From NCBI GenBank assembly GCA_903881085.1, contig CAIRSA010000471.1:1-41387 (forward strand): 41,387 bases of DNA, read 5' to 3'. This stretch comes from an uncultured Acidobacteriia bacterium. Its GTDB lineage: Bacteria > Acidobacteriota > Terriglobia > Bryobacterales > Bryobacteraceae. Within the stretch, counting starts at the first letter, position 1. Each line of letters begins with the position of its first letter. The notes under the pieces are model-generated. The model did not search any database and was not told where the DNA came from. It worked only from the letters and a program-made list of their open reading frames with translations. The position numbers and the translations under genes were made by a program. Of this stretch, positions 15,950 to 25,206 are shown piece by piece.

Positions 15950-18607
15950 CTACGGGGCTTTACGCTTTAGTTCATCAATAAAGTTCAGCAGGACGGTGAG
16001 GTGGTTATCTGGCTTGGGCTTTTCCTCCGTCTCGGGGAGAATCGCCACGATGTGCTTGCCGTCGGGTGTGATGTCGAATTCGCGAATTCCGAGGGTTGCC
16101 GACAGCCGGACTTCCGACCACACGCGCGGCTTGGCAGCCGTAAACGTATCGCCCGATGCGCGATAACTTACAGCCATCACGCGGCGATCATCGCCTTCGT
16201 AGAACAGCTCGCGTCCGTCTTTGGACCACTGGGGAACTCGGCCGCCGCCGCTTGAGATCTGCCATCGGCCACCCGGCCCGGGAAACGGCCGCACGTAGAT
16301 TTCATATGTTCCGGATTCATCGGACCCATAGGCGAGCCAGCGTCCGTCGGGCGAGAATGCCGGGTAGATCTCAACAAACGTTGTGCCAATGAACAACTCC
16401 GGCTTTCCCAGTTTGGGTTGTGCCGGATCTCCTCCGATTTGCGCGGTGAAGATGTCCATGGAACCGTTAGCTCCGCTATTAAAGAACGCAAGCCGCTTGC
16501 CATCGGGCGAAATGGAGTATGAGTATTCGGCGTTTTGTGAGGAGGTGAGACGCTGAGCTTCGCCCGCGCCATCGGCACGGATCCAATAGAGGCCGTCGCC
16601 GTTTCGAAAAACGATGCTCTTACCGTCCGGTGTCCAGACGGGGTAATTGTTGCCTCCCGGCAGGAAAGTGAGACGCGAGGGAGTGTCGCGATCCAGGTCT
16701 TTCACCCAGATGTCCGAATTTCCCCCGGACGTGTCTCCCATGGAAAAAGCCAGCCTTTTGCCGTCGGGTGAAAGGCGTGGCGTAGCATACGATCCTGGAA
16801 CGGCAAGGAGTGGTTTGATGTTGCCGGCGCTGTCGAACAGAGAGATCCGGCCTGCGGTCCGGTCGTCCTTCCCGGATTTGAAGATCAACGTTCCGCTAGC
16901 GGAGAGAGCAAAATTCCCACCGGCGGTGGTATTGCTGGAGACCTCTTCCAGTACCGGAATTGAGGACCCAGTCACACTGAGGCTGGCGGAGTTGAAGGGT
17001 GCGGAGAACAATGTATTGTTTCGCAGGAAAAGCAGGTATCCAGCGCGCTCTGAAGTCGCGGCGTAATGGGGAGAATGGCCACCTTTCAGAACTGTCTTGC
17101 GCTCACCGGTTTTCAGGGCGACCACGTCAATGTTGGCTTCTTCGGAATTATTGCCCGCATAGGCGGAGAACAGGACTGCCTGACTGCCCGGCAGGACCTG
17201 CGGCCATCGGTTGGTGCGCTCGCCATCTTTCAACTTGGTCAGCGGGGTTGGAGAACCTCCAGCGGAAGATACTCTGGAAAGGGCGGTGCTGTTCCCAAAA
17301 GAGGCAACGATGTTACCGTCGTCGCCCCAACTTGCGCCGCGAATGGATGGCGCTTCGACGATGGTGACGGCAATTCCGCCATCGACAGAGATCTTCTTGA
17401 GCTTGCCATCTGCATGGAAACCGATCCACTGGCCGTCAGGAGAGAAAAACAAGGTGCCCGCGTTTTCCGTACCGGCCAGTTGTATCAACTTTGTTTGTTG
17501 AAGCAGGCGGGTGTGGATGCGGCCTTTGCCATCCGCGCCTGCAAGTGTGACGGCGATTCGCGAACCATCGGGAGAGATCGCCATCAGGCCACGACCGGAG
17601 CCTACAGATGCCGATAGCGATTCGGGGCCGAGCTCATCGGTCAAGCGGATAAGCGGGCGCAGGGGTTCAGGGCGGAAGTACAGGATGCCCGCAACGATGA
17701 TCGCCACCGCCGCCACCACCCAAGGGACAATCGGCAGCCTGTGGGGCAGGCTTTCAGCCTGCGCGGGACTGGCAGTCCCGCCCACCGGATCCTGCAATAA
17801 AATCCGCGCTTCCCCAATATCCCGCAACCGGTTCTTCACATTCCGGTCGAGACACCGCCCAATCAACCTGCGAATCGCCGGCGGTGTAGACTCAGGCAAC
17901 TTGCTAAGATCGACCTCCGCCCGCAACACATCCGCCAAAGTATGGGCAACCGTCTCGCCCTCAAACAGCTTCCGGCCCGACAACATCTCCACCATCACCA
18001 CGCCGAAAGACCACACATCGGCACGCTTATCCACCGTCTTCCCCGCGGCCTGTTCCGGCGACATATACCCCGCCGTGCCCATAATCATGCCAGCCTGCGT
18101 CATAGCCAGCGACATGGTTGGCGAGTTGCTCATGCTGATGTTTGCCGCATCGCCATCCGGCGCAGTAGCCAGGCCAAAATCCAGCAATTTGACCACCCCG
18201 TCAGGCGTGATCTTGATATTGGCGGGTTTCAGATCCCGATGTACGATTCCTTTTTCATGCGCGGCTTCCAACGCCTCGACAATCTGCCGCGCGATCGGCA
18301 GCGCTTCTTCCAGCGTCAGGGGCCCGGCCAAGTCCTTGCCCTCCACCAGTTCCATGGCGATGGCATTGCCTTCCAATCCATAGATGGTGGCGATGTTGGG
18401 ATGGTTTAATGCCGCCAGAACCTGCGCTTCGCGCTCGAAGCGGGCCATGCGGCTGGGATCGCTGACGAAGGCGGCGCTCAAGACCTTGATGGCAACGTCG
18501 CGATTGAGCCGCGAATCGCGCGCGCGATAGACTTCGCCCATGCCGCCCGCACCCAAAAGGGCAGTTACTTCGTAGTGACCGATTTTTGTGCCTGGGGCGA
18601 GGGGCAT
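15950..18607 (-). CDS. K6: membrane Ser/Thr protein kinase with PD40 propeller sensor
   Basis: Intact 885-residue kinase, shorter than K4/K5 because the palindromic linker is the simple form and the segment after the membrane helix lacks the GWYxATR piece. The kinase core is complete (Lys41, HRDLKPAN, DFG, SPEQAAGK). A membrane helix IVPWVVAAVAIIVAGILYF is followed by RPEPLRPLIRLTDELGPESLS, nearly the same as in K7. The propeller has FFSPDGQWIGF, LSPDGKRLAFS, WTPDGKSIVF and FSPDGRWLAYGSDESGTYE. HicAB lies downstream, UPF0175-DUF3368 upstream and divergent. Confidence 0.95.
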   Translation of the reverse strand: MPLAPGTKIGHYEVTALLGAGGMGEVYRARDSRLNRDVAIKVLSAAFVSDPSRMARFEREAQVLAALNHPNIATIYGLEGNAIAMELVEGKDLAGPLTLEEALPIARQIVEALEAAHEKGIVHRDLKPANIKITPDGVVKLLDFGLATAPDGDAANISMSNSPTMSLAMTQAGMIMGTAGYMSPEQAAGKTVDKRADVWSFGVVMVEMLSGRKLFEGETVAHTLADVLRAEVDLSKLPESTPPAIRRLIGRCLDRNVKNRLRDIGEARILLQDPVGGTASPAQAESLPHRLPIVPWVVAAVAIIVAGILYFRPEPLRPLIRLTDELGPESLSASVGSGRGLMAISPDGSRIAVTLAGADGKGRIHTRLLQQTKLIQLAGTENAGTLFFSPDGQWIGFHADGKLKKISVDGGIAVTIVEAPSIRGASWGDDGNIVASFGNSTALSRVSSAGGSPTPLTKLKDGERTNRWPQVLPGSQAVLFSAYAGNNSEEANIDVVALKTGERKTVLKGGHSPHYAATSERAGYLLFLRNNTLFSAPFNSASLSVTGSSIPVLEEVSSNTTAGGNFALSASGTLIFKSGKDDRTAGRISLFDSAGNIKPLLAVPGSYATPRLSPDGKRLAFSMGDTSGGNSDIWVKDLDRDTPSRLTFLPGGNNYPVWTPDGKSIVFRNGDGLYWIRADGAGEAQRLTSSQNAEYSYSISPDGKRLAFFNSGANGSMDIFTAQIGGDPAQPKLGKPELFIGTTFVEIYPAFSPDGRWLAYGSDESGTYEIYVRPFPGPGGRWQISSGGGRVPQWSKDGRELFYEGDDRRVMAVSYRASGDTFTAAKPRVWSEVRLSATLGIREFDITPDGKHIVAILPETEEKPKPDNHLTVLLNFIDELKRKAP
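17741..17783. repeat. in-frame double-hairpin palindromic element in K6
   Basis: gtggggcaggctttcagcct followed by gcgggact/agtcccgc with a ggc loop. It encodes about residues 275-289 (GGTASPAQAESLPH). Same length and place as in K2 and K7. Confidence 0.8.
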
Positions 18608-18615
18608 TGGGAATT

Positions 18616-18621
18616 ATTGTA
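18616..18621 (-). promoter_or_regulatory. -10-like TACAAT of K6, leaderless spacing
   Basis: TACAAT ends 8 nt before ATG 18607. The sequence from the hexamer to the start is nearly identical to that of K5 (aa-t-ccca), so the promoter was duplicated with the gene. Confidence 0.45.
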
Positions 18622-18680
18622 CTATGTTTCCAAAAGGCATCGCGTAAGTTCACAGCTACGAATTGGGTTAAGCTGGAGAA

Positions 18681-18947
18681 ATGGACACGAGGATGGTGGG
18701 ACTGCCGCTGGAACTGTTACAGACCGTGGGCCAATTCCATTCCGGCGATCTTGCGCAGGAGACAGCTAAACTTATCGCGCTGGAACTCTTCCGGGAAGAT
18801 AAGATCTCAATGGGACGTGCCGCGGAATTGTGTAATACGCCGCTTGCCGCGTTCATGGAATTTGCCGCTGAGCATGATGCCCCCCTCCATTACGGCGTTG
18901 CCGAATTGGAAGAGGACCGGCGGGCGTTGGCAAAGCTGCGCTCTTGA
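18681..18947 (+). CDS. UPF0175 family antitoxin
   Basis: 88-residue UPF0175 protein, a small helical DNA-binding antitoxin. The pattern LALELFREDKISMGRAAELCNTPLAAFMEF (here IALELFREDK and MGRAAELC, about residues 32-60) is diagnostic. ATG 18681 has GGAG 3-6 nt upstream and also a TAAGCT 6 nt upstream, so either mode of initiation is possible. Its stop TGA overlaps the TTG start of the DUF3368 gene, tying the two in one operon. It reads away from K6. Confidence 0.85.
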   Translation: MDTRMVGLPLELLQTVGQFHSGDLAQETAKLIALELFREDKISMGRAAELCNTPLAAFMEFAAEHDAPLHYGVAELEEDRRALAKLRS

Positions 18948-19441
18948 TCGTTGTTTCCGACTCCTCACCTCTGATCACGCTGGCGCGTGTTGGATGTTTT
19001 CACCTGCTGCCCCAATTGTTTGGAACGGTTCGCATCTCTGACGAGGTGTTCCATGAGGTGTCAATCATCGGCGCAGGGCTTCCAGGAGCCTCCGAGGTCG
19101 CAACATCAGCTTGGATCGAGGTGCAGACGGTGCACGATAAAACCGGTCTTGCCAATGCAATGAAGCTTGCCGGGCTTGGCGCCGGGGAGGTGAGTGCAGT
19201 GCTACTCGCGAAGCAAGTCTCCGCCGAATTGGTAGTTATCGACGAATGGAAAGCCCGGCGATTTGCACGCGAGCAGGGGTTCGCCGTGACCGGCTGCATC
19301 GGAATTTTGGAGGATCTCTACGAACGAGGTGAGCTTAGCGATCTGCGCGGAGTCTATTGGCGGTTGATCGAACAGAAGGCGCGCGTGGATATCAGATTGC
19401 TGACCCTTAGTCTTGCGAAGTTCAAGCTGCCGCCTTTATAG
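18944..19441 (+). CDS. DUF3368 PIN-domain toxin
   Basis: 165-residue DUF3368 protein, a PIN-fold nuclease that pairs with UPF0175. The opening IVVSDSSPLITLARVG holds the first metal Asp (residue 6). Later come GLGAGEVSAVLLAK (Glu) and LVVIDEWKARRFA (Asp), then GCIGILEDLYERGE. The full set of acidic residues looks intact, unlike the PIN protein at 11896. The TTG start overlaps the upstream TGA (TTGA). The gene converges on K7, with 21 bp between stops. Confidence 0.85.
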   Translation: MIVVSDSSPLITLARVGCFHLLPQLFGTVRISDEVFHEVSIIGAGLPGASEVATSAWIEVQTVHDKTGLANAMKLAGLGAGEVSAVLLAKQVSAELVVIDEWKARRFAREQGFAVTGCIGILEDLYERGELSDLRGVYWRLIEQKARVDIRLLTLSLAKFKLPPL

Positions 19442-19462
19442 CATTGGGGGCGAAGTCGGACG

Positions 19463-22129
19463 TCACGGGGCTTTGCGTTTCAACTCGTCGGTAAAGTTCA
19501 GCAGGACGGTGAGGTGGTTATCGGGCTTGGGTTTTTCCTCCGCACCTTCGGGGAGAACGGCCACAATGTGCTTGCCGTCGGGTGTGATGTCGAACTCCTG
19601 TGCTCCAAGACCCAAGGTCAGACGGACCTCCGACCACACGCGCGGCTTGGCGGCTGTGAACGTATCGCTCGATGCCCGATAACTCACCGCCATCACGCGG
19701 CGATCGCTGGCCAAATAGAACAACTCGCGGCCATCCCTGGTCCACTGCGGAGCAATGCCGCCACCGTTTGAGATCTGCGACCGTCCCCCCGGCCCTGGAA
19801 AAGGCCGCACATAGATTTCATTTGTTCCGGATTCATCCGATGCGTATGCGAGCCAGCGCCCATCGGGCGAGAATGCCGGGTAGGTCTCGGCAAACGATGT
19901 TCCAAGAAACAACTCCGGCTTGCCGAGTTTGGGCTGGGTCGGGTCGCCTCCGATTGGCGCGGTGAAGATGTCATGAGAACCTGCATTTCCTCTGGTAAAG
20001 AACGAAAGCCGCTTGCCGTCGGACGAAATAGAATTTGGGATTCCCGGAGGCTTTGAGGACGTGAAGCGTCGCGCTTCGCCTGCGCCATCGGCACGGATCC
20101 AGTAGAGCCCTTGGTCATTTCAAAAGACGATGTTCTTGCCGTCCGGCGTCCACACGGGGTAACGGTTGAATACAGGGAGGAATGTGAGGCGCGAGGGAGT
20201 GTCGCGATCCAGGTCCTTCACCCAGATGTCCATATTTCCTCCGGCGGTGCTGCCCATGGAAAAAGCCAGCCGTTTGCCGTCTGGTGAGAGGCGCGGGGTA
20301 GAGTACGATCCGCGAGCGGTATGGAGCGGTTTGATGCTGCCGGCGCTATCAATCAGCGAGATCCGGCCTGAGGCCTGATCATCCTTTCCTGATTTGAAGA
20401 TCAAAGTTCCGCTGGCGGAGAGAGCAAAATTCCCTCCGGCGTTGGTATTGCTGGAGACCTCTTCCAGCACCGACACTGAGGGGCCTGTCAAGGTCAGGCT
20501 GGCGGAGTCGATACGGGTGGCGAACAATGTATTGTTGTGCAGGTAAAGCAGGTATCCGGCGTGCTGCGATGTCGCGGCGAAATGGGGAGAATAGCCACCT
20601 TTCAGAAGGGTCTTGCGCTCTCCGGTTTTCAGGGCGACCATGTCGATGTTGGCTTCTTCGGGATTATTCCCCGCATAGGCGGAGAACAGGACTGCCTGGC
20701 TGCCCGGCAGCACCTGCGGCCAGCGGTGCGTTCGTTCGCCATCCTGCAGTTTGATCAGCGGGGTGGGAGAGCCTCCGGTGGCAGACACCTTGGAAAGTAC
20801 AGTGCTGTTCCCGAAAACGGCCACGATATTGCCGTCGTCTCCCCAACTCGCGCCGCGAATGGATGGCGCATCGCAGATGGAGACGGCAGTTCCTCCATCG
20901 ATGGAGATCTTCTTCAGCTTGCCATCGGCATGGAAACCGATCCATTGGCCGTCTGGGGAGAAGAACGGAGAGCCTGCGTTTTCCGTGCCTGCCAGGTGAG
21001 TCAGTTTGGAGTGCTGAAGCAAACGGGTATGGATATGAACTTTGCCATCCGCTCCGGCAAGTGTGACGGCGATTCGGGAGCCATCAGGCGAAATAGCCAT
21101 CAAGCCGCGGGCTGAGTCCTGTGATGCGGCTAGCGATTCGGGGCCGAGTTCATCGGTCAGACGGATAAGCGGCCGCAGCGGTTCAGGACGGAAGTATAGG
21201 ATGCCCGCAACCACAATCGCCACCGCCGCCACCAGCCAGGAGATGATCGGCCGTTTGTGGGGCAGGTTGGTAACCTGCGCGGGACTGGCAGTCCCGCCCC
21301 CCGGGTCAGCAATACAATCCTCAATCACCAACCGCGCCTCACCCATAGCCTGCAATCGCCGCCGAGGGTCCTTTTCAAAACACCGCCGCAGCAAATTGCG
21401 AATCGCAGCCGGCGTCTCCGAAGGCAGCGCAGCCAAATCCGGCTCATCCCGCATCACCGCAGCCAGCGTGTCGGCAATGGTATCGCCCTTGTACGTCTGC
21501 CTGCCAGTAAGCGTTTCCAACAGAACAATTCCAAACGCCCAGATATCGGCCCGCCGGTCCACCGTCTTCCCACGAGCCTGCTCCGGCGCCATATACGCCG
21601 CAGTGCCGAGGATCATTCCAGCGCTCGTCATAGCCAGGCTCATGGTGGGCGAGTTGCTTATGTCCGCTGGTTCCGCTTCAACCGCTTTGGCCAAGCCGAA
21701 GTCGAGCAACTTGACCACCCCATCCGGCGTGATCTTGATATTGGCGGGTTTCAGATCCCGATGTATGATCTGCTTTTCGTGGGCGGCTTCCAGCGCCTCG
21801 GCGATCTGCTTGGCGATGGGCAGTGCTTCATCGAGCGGCAACGGCCCGGCGAGGTCTTTGCCCTCGACCAGTTCCAAAACGATGGCGTTGCCTTCGATGC
21901 CGTAGATGGCGGCGATGTTAGGATGATTCAACGCCGCCAGCACCTGCGCCTCGCGCGTGAAGCGGGCCATGCGGTCAGTGTCCCTGGCGAAAGCAGGCAG
22001 CAGGACTTTCAGCGCCACCTGGCGGTTCAGTTTGGTGTCGAGCGCGCGATAAACTTCGCCCATGCCTCCCGCACCCAGTTGGGCGACGATTTCGTACGGG
22101 CCGATTCTTGTGCCGGGGGCGAGGGGCAT
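19463..22129 (-). pseudogene. K7: chimeric Ser/Thr kinase with PD40 sensor, interrupted by one in-frame opal codon
   Basis: 889 codons in one frame from ATG 22129 to 19463, broken only at codon 670 (TGA, 20120-20122). K3 and K6 have CGA (Arg) at this place (IVFRxxxxLYW), so one C-to-T change explains it. The upstream product (669 residues) has the whole kinase domain, membrane helix and part of the propeller. The rest of the propeller continues in frame through LYWIRADGAGEA and FSPDGRWLAYASDESG. The kinase domain is K1/K2-like (GPYEIV, DTKLNRQVALKVL, ARGKTVDRRADIWAFG), while the membrane and sensor part matches K6. An in-frame TTG at 22141 is a less likely start. Confidence 0.85.
21257..21299. 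repeat. in-frame double-hairpin palindromic element in K7
   Basis: gtggggcaggttggtaacctgc, then gcgggact/agtcccgc with a ggc loop; it encodes about residues 277-291. K7 changes from K1/K2-like to K6-like sequence at this element. Confidence 0.8.
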
Positions 22130-22142
22130 CTGGTATTTCAAA

Positions 22143-22148
22143 ATTGTA
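22143..22148 (-). promoter_or_regulatory. -10-like TACAAT of K7
   Basis: TACAAT ends 13 nt before ATG 22129, so the mRNA would carry a leader of about 6 nt, too short for a Shine-Dalgarno. Confidence 0.4.
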
Positions 22149-22279
22149 CCGCAATCTTACATAGCTAATAGCGTTTGTAGATTGACTTTTCCGGATCGCA
22201 ACACGGCGTTGGAACCCTTGATTTGGCACAATTTGAGTTGTGTTTCCTTCGTCAATCGAACTGTTCTATCGCGGAGTGC

Positions 22280-22307
22280 TTGCCGCTTCAACCGGATTTG
22301 ATAGAAT
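22280..22307 (+). promoter_or_regulatory. candidate promoter of the acyl-CoA synthetase gene
   Basis: TTGCCG (22280-22285), 16 bp, TAGAAT (22302-22307). The start codon is 46 nt downstream with a GGAGG Shine-Dalgarno at 22341-22345. This is a conventional leadered layout, unlike the kinase genes. The rest of the 22130-22353 gap shows nothing else clear. Confidence 0.45.
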
Positions 22308-22353
22308 CGCCAGATATTCTCATTCTACGAGCCACCATGGGGAGGTGCGACCA

Positions 22354-23904
22354 ATGAACCTGCTGTATCTGCTGCGCCGGGCGCGCGATCAATTCGGAGA
22401 CAACATTGCGGTTCTCGACGGGGATCGTCCGGCGACGTGGCGCGAGTTCTACGGGCGCGTCGAGCGCTCGGCGGCATTCCTGCGGTCGGCAGGACTGGAG
22501 TCTGGCGACCGGATGGCGGTGCTGCTTTCGAACTCGCCGGAGTATCTGGAGCTGTACTACGCGACCGCCATGGCGGGTATCATTATTGTCCCGCTGAATA
22601 ACCGCTGGAGCGTGGACGATTGCGCGTTCGCCATCGCAGATTCGGGTACCAAGTCTCTGGTCGTAGATGATCGCTTTCTCGGCGCCGGCCGGGGAATCGT
22701 CGATCGCGTGGCGTCACTGAACCTGATTTTTGCTGGAGGCGATGAGTGTCCCGCGGGAATGACATCCTACCGGGCCGGTCTTGAAGCCGCCGTCCCAACC
22801 TCGGAGGCGTGGCCCGAGCCCAAGCCGGATGACCTGTTGGGAATCTTCTACACCAGCGGCACCACGGGCGGTCCCAAGGGTGCGATGTTGACCCATCGCA
22901 ATATCTGTTCCAACGCTATTCTCTGTTATGCGTCGGGCATGCGAGTTGGTGCGCGGTATCTGCATGGGGCGCCTATGTTCCACCTGGCCGACGGAGCGGC
23001 GACCCACGTTGCGACGATGACTGGCGCGGCTCATGCCTTCCTGCCAACCTTCGACCCTGGCGCGTACCTGGCAGCAGTGGAGCGCCACCGGGCCACAAGC
23101 TCGGTGCTGGTGCCGACGATGATCAACATGATCGTCAATCATCCGGCGATTGACTCCACGGATCTGTCGAGTCTGGAACGAATCCTTTATGGAGCGTCTC
23201 CCATACCGATACCGTTGCTCCAACTGGCGATGAAGAAGTTGGGCTGCGAGTTCCAGCAGGCTTACGGAATGACGGAGACGAGCCCGGTGCAGACACTGCT
23301 GCAGCCGGAGGAGCACTGTTTTGAGAATCTCGATCAGGAGTTCGCGCCGGTGCGCTCGGCCGGGCGGCCGATCCTGGGGATGGAGATCCGCGTCGTGGAC
23401 ATGCAGGATCGCGAGGTTCCTGCGGGCCAAGCCGGCGAGATCATCGCTCGCGGCGACAACGTCATGAAGGGCTACTGGAACCGGCCGGCCATCAACCAGG
23501 AGGTGTTGCGCGGCGGCTGGATGCACACCGGCGACTTGGGCGCCTTTGACGAGCGCGGATTTCTGTACGTGTTGGACCGCAAGAAAGACATGATCAAATC
23601 CGGCGGCGAGAATGTGTTTTCGCCGGAGGTGGAGTCGGCGATCGTGTCGCACGAAGATGTGTTGGAGGCGGCTGTCATCGGAGTGCCGCACGAGCGCTGG
23701 GGTGAGACGATTCGCGCCGTCGTGGTTCTGCGGCCGGGGGTTGTGCGAACCGAAGCCGAGATCATTGGCTATTGCCGCAGCCGCATGACTCACTTCAAGT
23801 GCCCGACTTCGATTGTTTTCGTTGATGCGCTGCCGAAAGGCGGAACCGGTAAGGTGCAGAAGGTGGCGCTGCGGAAGCTCTACGGCAACGCATCAGTGGG
23901 CTGA
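22354..23904 (+). CDS. AMP-forming acyl-CoA synthetase / ligase
   Basis: 516-residue ANL-superfamily enzyme that activates a carboxylic acid with ATP to an acyl-adenylate and transfers it to CoA; the substrate cannot be told. Motifs in order: phosphate loop YTSGTTGGPKG (166-176), YGMTE, HTGDLG with the ribose-binding Asp, the hinge region YVLDRKKDMIKSGGENVFSPEVE, and the catalytic Lys500 in PKGGTGKVQK. The sequence is most like fatty-acid or long-chain acyl-CoA ligases (FadD3/13 type). ATG 22354 is chosen over upstream in-frame starts because GGAGG lies 8 nt before it and the family starts here. Its last 12 bp overlap the convergent amidohydrolase gene. Confidence 0.9.
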   Translation: MNLLYLLRRARDQFGDNIAVLDGDRPATWREFYGRVERSAAFLRSAGLESGDRMAVLLSNSPEYLELYYATAMAGIIIVPLNNRWSVDDCAFAIADSGTKSLVVDDRFLGAGRGIVDRVASLNLIFAGGDECPAGMTSYRAGLEAAVPTSEAWPEPKPDDLLGIFYTSGTTGGPKGAMLTHRNICSNAILCYASGMRVGARYLHGAPMFHLADGAATHVATMTGAAHAFLPTFDPGAYLAAVERHRATSSVLVPTMINMIVNHPAIDSTDLSSLERILYGASPIPIPLLQLAMKKLGCEFQQAYGMTETSPVQTLLQPEEHCFENLDQEFAPVRSAGRPILGMEIRVVDMQDREVPAGQAGEIIARGDNVMKGYWNRPAINQEVLRGGWMHTGDLGAFDERGFLYVLDRKKDMIKSGGENVFSPEVESAIVSHEDVLEAAVIGVPHERWGETIRAVVVLRPGVVRTEAEIIGYCRSRMTHFKCPTSIVFVDALPKGGTGKVQKVALRKLYGNASVG

Positions 23905-25131
23905 TTTTTGCGTGGTGTCCACGACAACCGCGCCGCCTTTCATCACCCAGCGTACTTTGTTCACGGCCGCACCGATGTCGGCAAGCGGATCGCCTTCGAC
24001 AGCCACGATGTCTGCAAAGTAGCCTGGGGCGACTGCACCCAGGGACTTCTCCATGCCCAGCATTTCGGCGGGCAGTACGGTGGCGGCTTGCAGCGCCTGT
24101 TCGTTGGTCATGCCCAGTTTGACGAACCAGGTGAGTTCGCGCATGTTGGAGCCGAAGCCGTTGAAGACAGCGTCGGACCCAACAATCATACGCACCCCGG
24201 CCTGATGCGCCTTCTTGGCTGTTTCGAAGTTACGTTGGATGAAATTGCTTAGGTTTTCCTTGGAGCCTGCGGGGAATTTGTAGGTGCTGTCGGCATTTTC
24301 CAGGTAATACTGATTGTGGTCGATGGTGGGGACGTAGAAGATCTTTTTGCGGGCCAGTTCGGCGATGGTCTCGTCGTCCATATCGGTGGCGTGTTCCAAA
24401 GTGTCGCCGCCGGCGCGGATAGCATCGCGCGCACCCGCCGGTCCATAAGAATGGATCGCGACCTTGTGGCCGGTGGCGTGGGTGGCGTCGACGATGGCCT
24501 TCATTTCCTCGAAGCTTACCGTTTGGTCGCCTGTGACATTATTGAATCCGCCGGTGGAGCCGAAGACTTTCACCCAATCGGCACCCCCATCGATGGTGGC
24601 TTTGGCTTGTTTGGCGGTTTCGGCGATGGGGTCGGTCACGCCGGGGCGTTTGGCGAAACTGCCAAGGCCCTGGCCGGAGACGAACATGCGCGGGCCGGTC
24701 ATCGCGCCCATGTTGATGAGGTCGCGCATGGCCGTGTCGGCGCCATCGCGGGCGTTCAAATCGCGAACCGTGGTGACACCGGCGGCGAGGGTCTTCTTTG
24801 CGTTCTCCTGGGCCAGGAAGACAGTGACAGCGGTTTGGCGGCGAGGTTGGCGCAGTGGCGTGGTATCGGCGGCGCCGTTCCAGTAGTAAGTGATGTGGGT
24901 GTGCGCGTCGATCATGCCGGGAATGCCGGTGTAGCGGCGGAGGTCGATGACCTCGGCGCCAGGCGGAATCTTCCCTTTGGCTGTGACACTTTGCACCTTG
25001 TCATTTTCCACGATGACAACAGCGTTGGCTATGACGCTGTGCCCGTCCCAGAGCTTTCCGAACTTGATTGCTTTTACAGCAGTGCTCGCGGGCAGCGAAA
25101 ATGCGAGTAATAAAAGTGTGGCGCGGAACAT
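23893..25131 (-). CDS. exported metal-dependent amidohydrolase (imidazolonepropionase/prolidase-like)
   Basis: 412-residue amidohydrolase-superfamily protein that probably hydrolyses a C-N bond in peptides or cyclic amides outside the cytoplasm. ATG 25131 gives a clean signal peptide (MFRATLLLLAFSLPASTA); an in-frame TTG at 25152 adds seven residues. Metal ligands seen: HTH in GMIDAHTHIT, the Lys of WVKVFGSTGG (likely carboxylated), His of KVAIHSYG, His of LEHATDM and Asp of VGSDAVF. The C-terminus GYFADIVAVEGDPLADI is typical of Xaa-Pro dipeptidase-like members. A TAACCT with upstream TG ends 7 nt before the start. Confidence 0.88.
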   Translation of the reverse strand: MFRATLLLLAFSLPASTAVKAIKFGKLWDGHSVIANAVVIVENDKVQSVTAKGKIPPGAEVIDLRRYTGIPGMIDAHTHITYYWNGAADTTPLRQPRRQTAVTVFLAQENAKKTLAAGVTTVRDLNARDGADTAMRDLINMGAMTGPRMFVSGQGLGSFAKRPGVTDPIAETAKQAKATIDGGADWVKVFGSTGGFNNVTGDQTVSFEEMKAIVDATHATGHKVAIHSYGPAGARDAIRAGGDTLEHATDMDDETIAELARKKIFYVPTIDHNQYYLENADSTYKFPAGSKENLSNFIQRNFETAKKAHQAGVRMIVGSDAVFNGFGSNMRELTWFVKLGMTNEQALQAATVLPAEMLGMEKSLGAVAPGYFADIVAVEGDPLADIGAAVNKVRWVMKGGAVVVDTTQKSAH

Positions 25132-25138
25132 TCCATTC

Positions 25139-25144
25139 AGGTTA
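25139..25144 (-). promoter_or_regulatory. -10-like extended element TGcTAACCT of the amidohydrolase gene
   Basis: The hexamer ends 7 nt before ATG 25131 and is preceded by TGC as in extended -10 promoters. Weak match, supported by the same spacing as in the neighbouring genes. Confidence 0.25.
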
Positions 25145-25206
25145 GCACCCAAGCCGTGGATGGTTACTATCTGGTGGCTAGCTGGAATGAAGCTCTGACC
25201 CTATGG

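Noticed and set aside
22714..23793. 359-codon minus-strand ORF opposite the acyl-CoA synthetase
   Set aside because: It is the antisense shadow of a gene with all catalytic motifs and has no protein-like motif or ribosome site.
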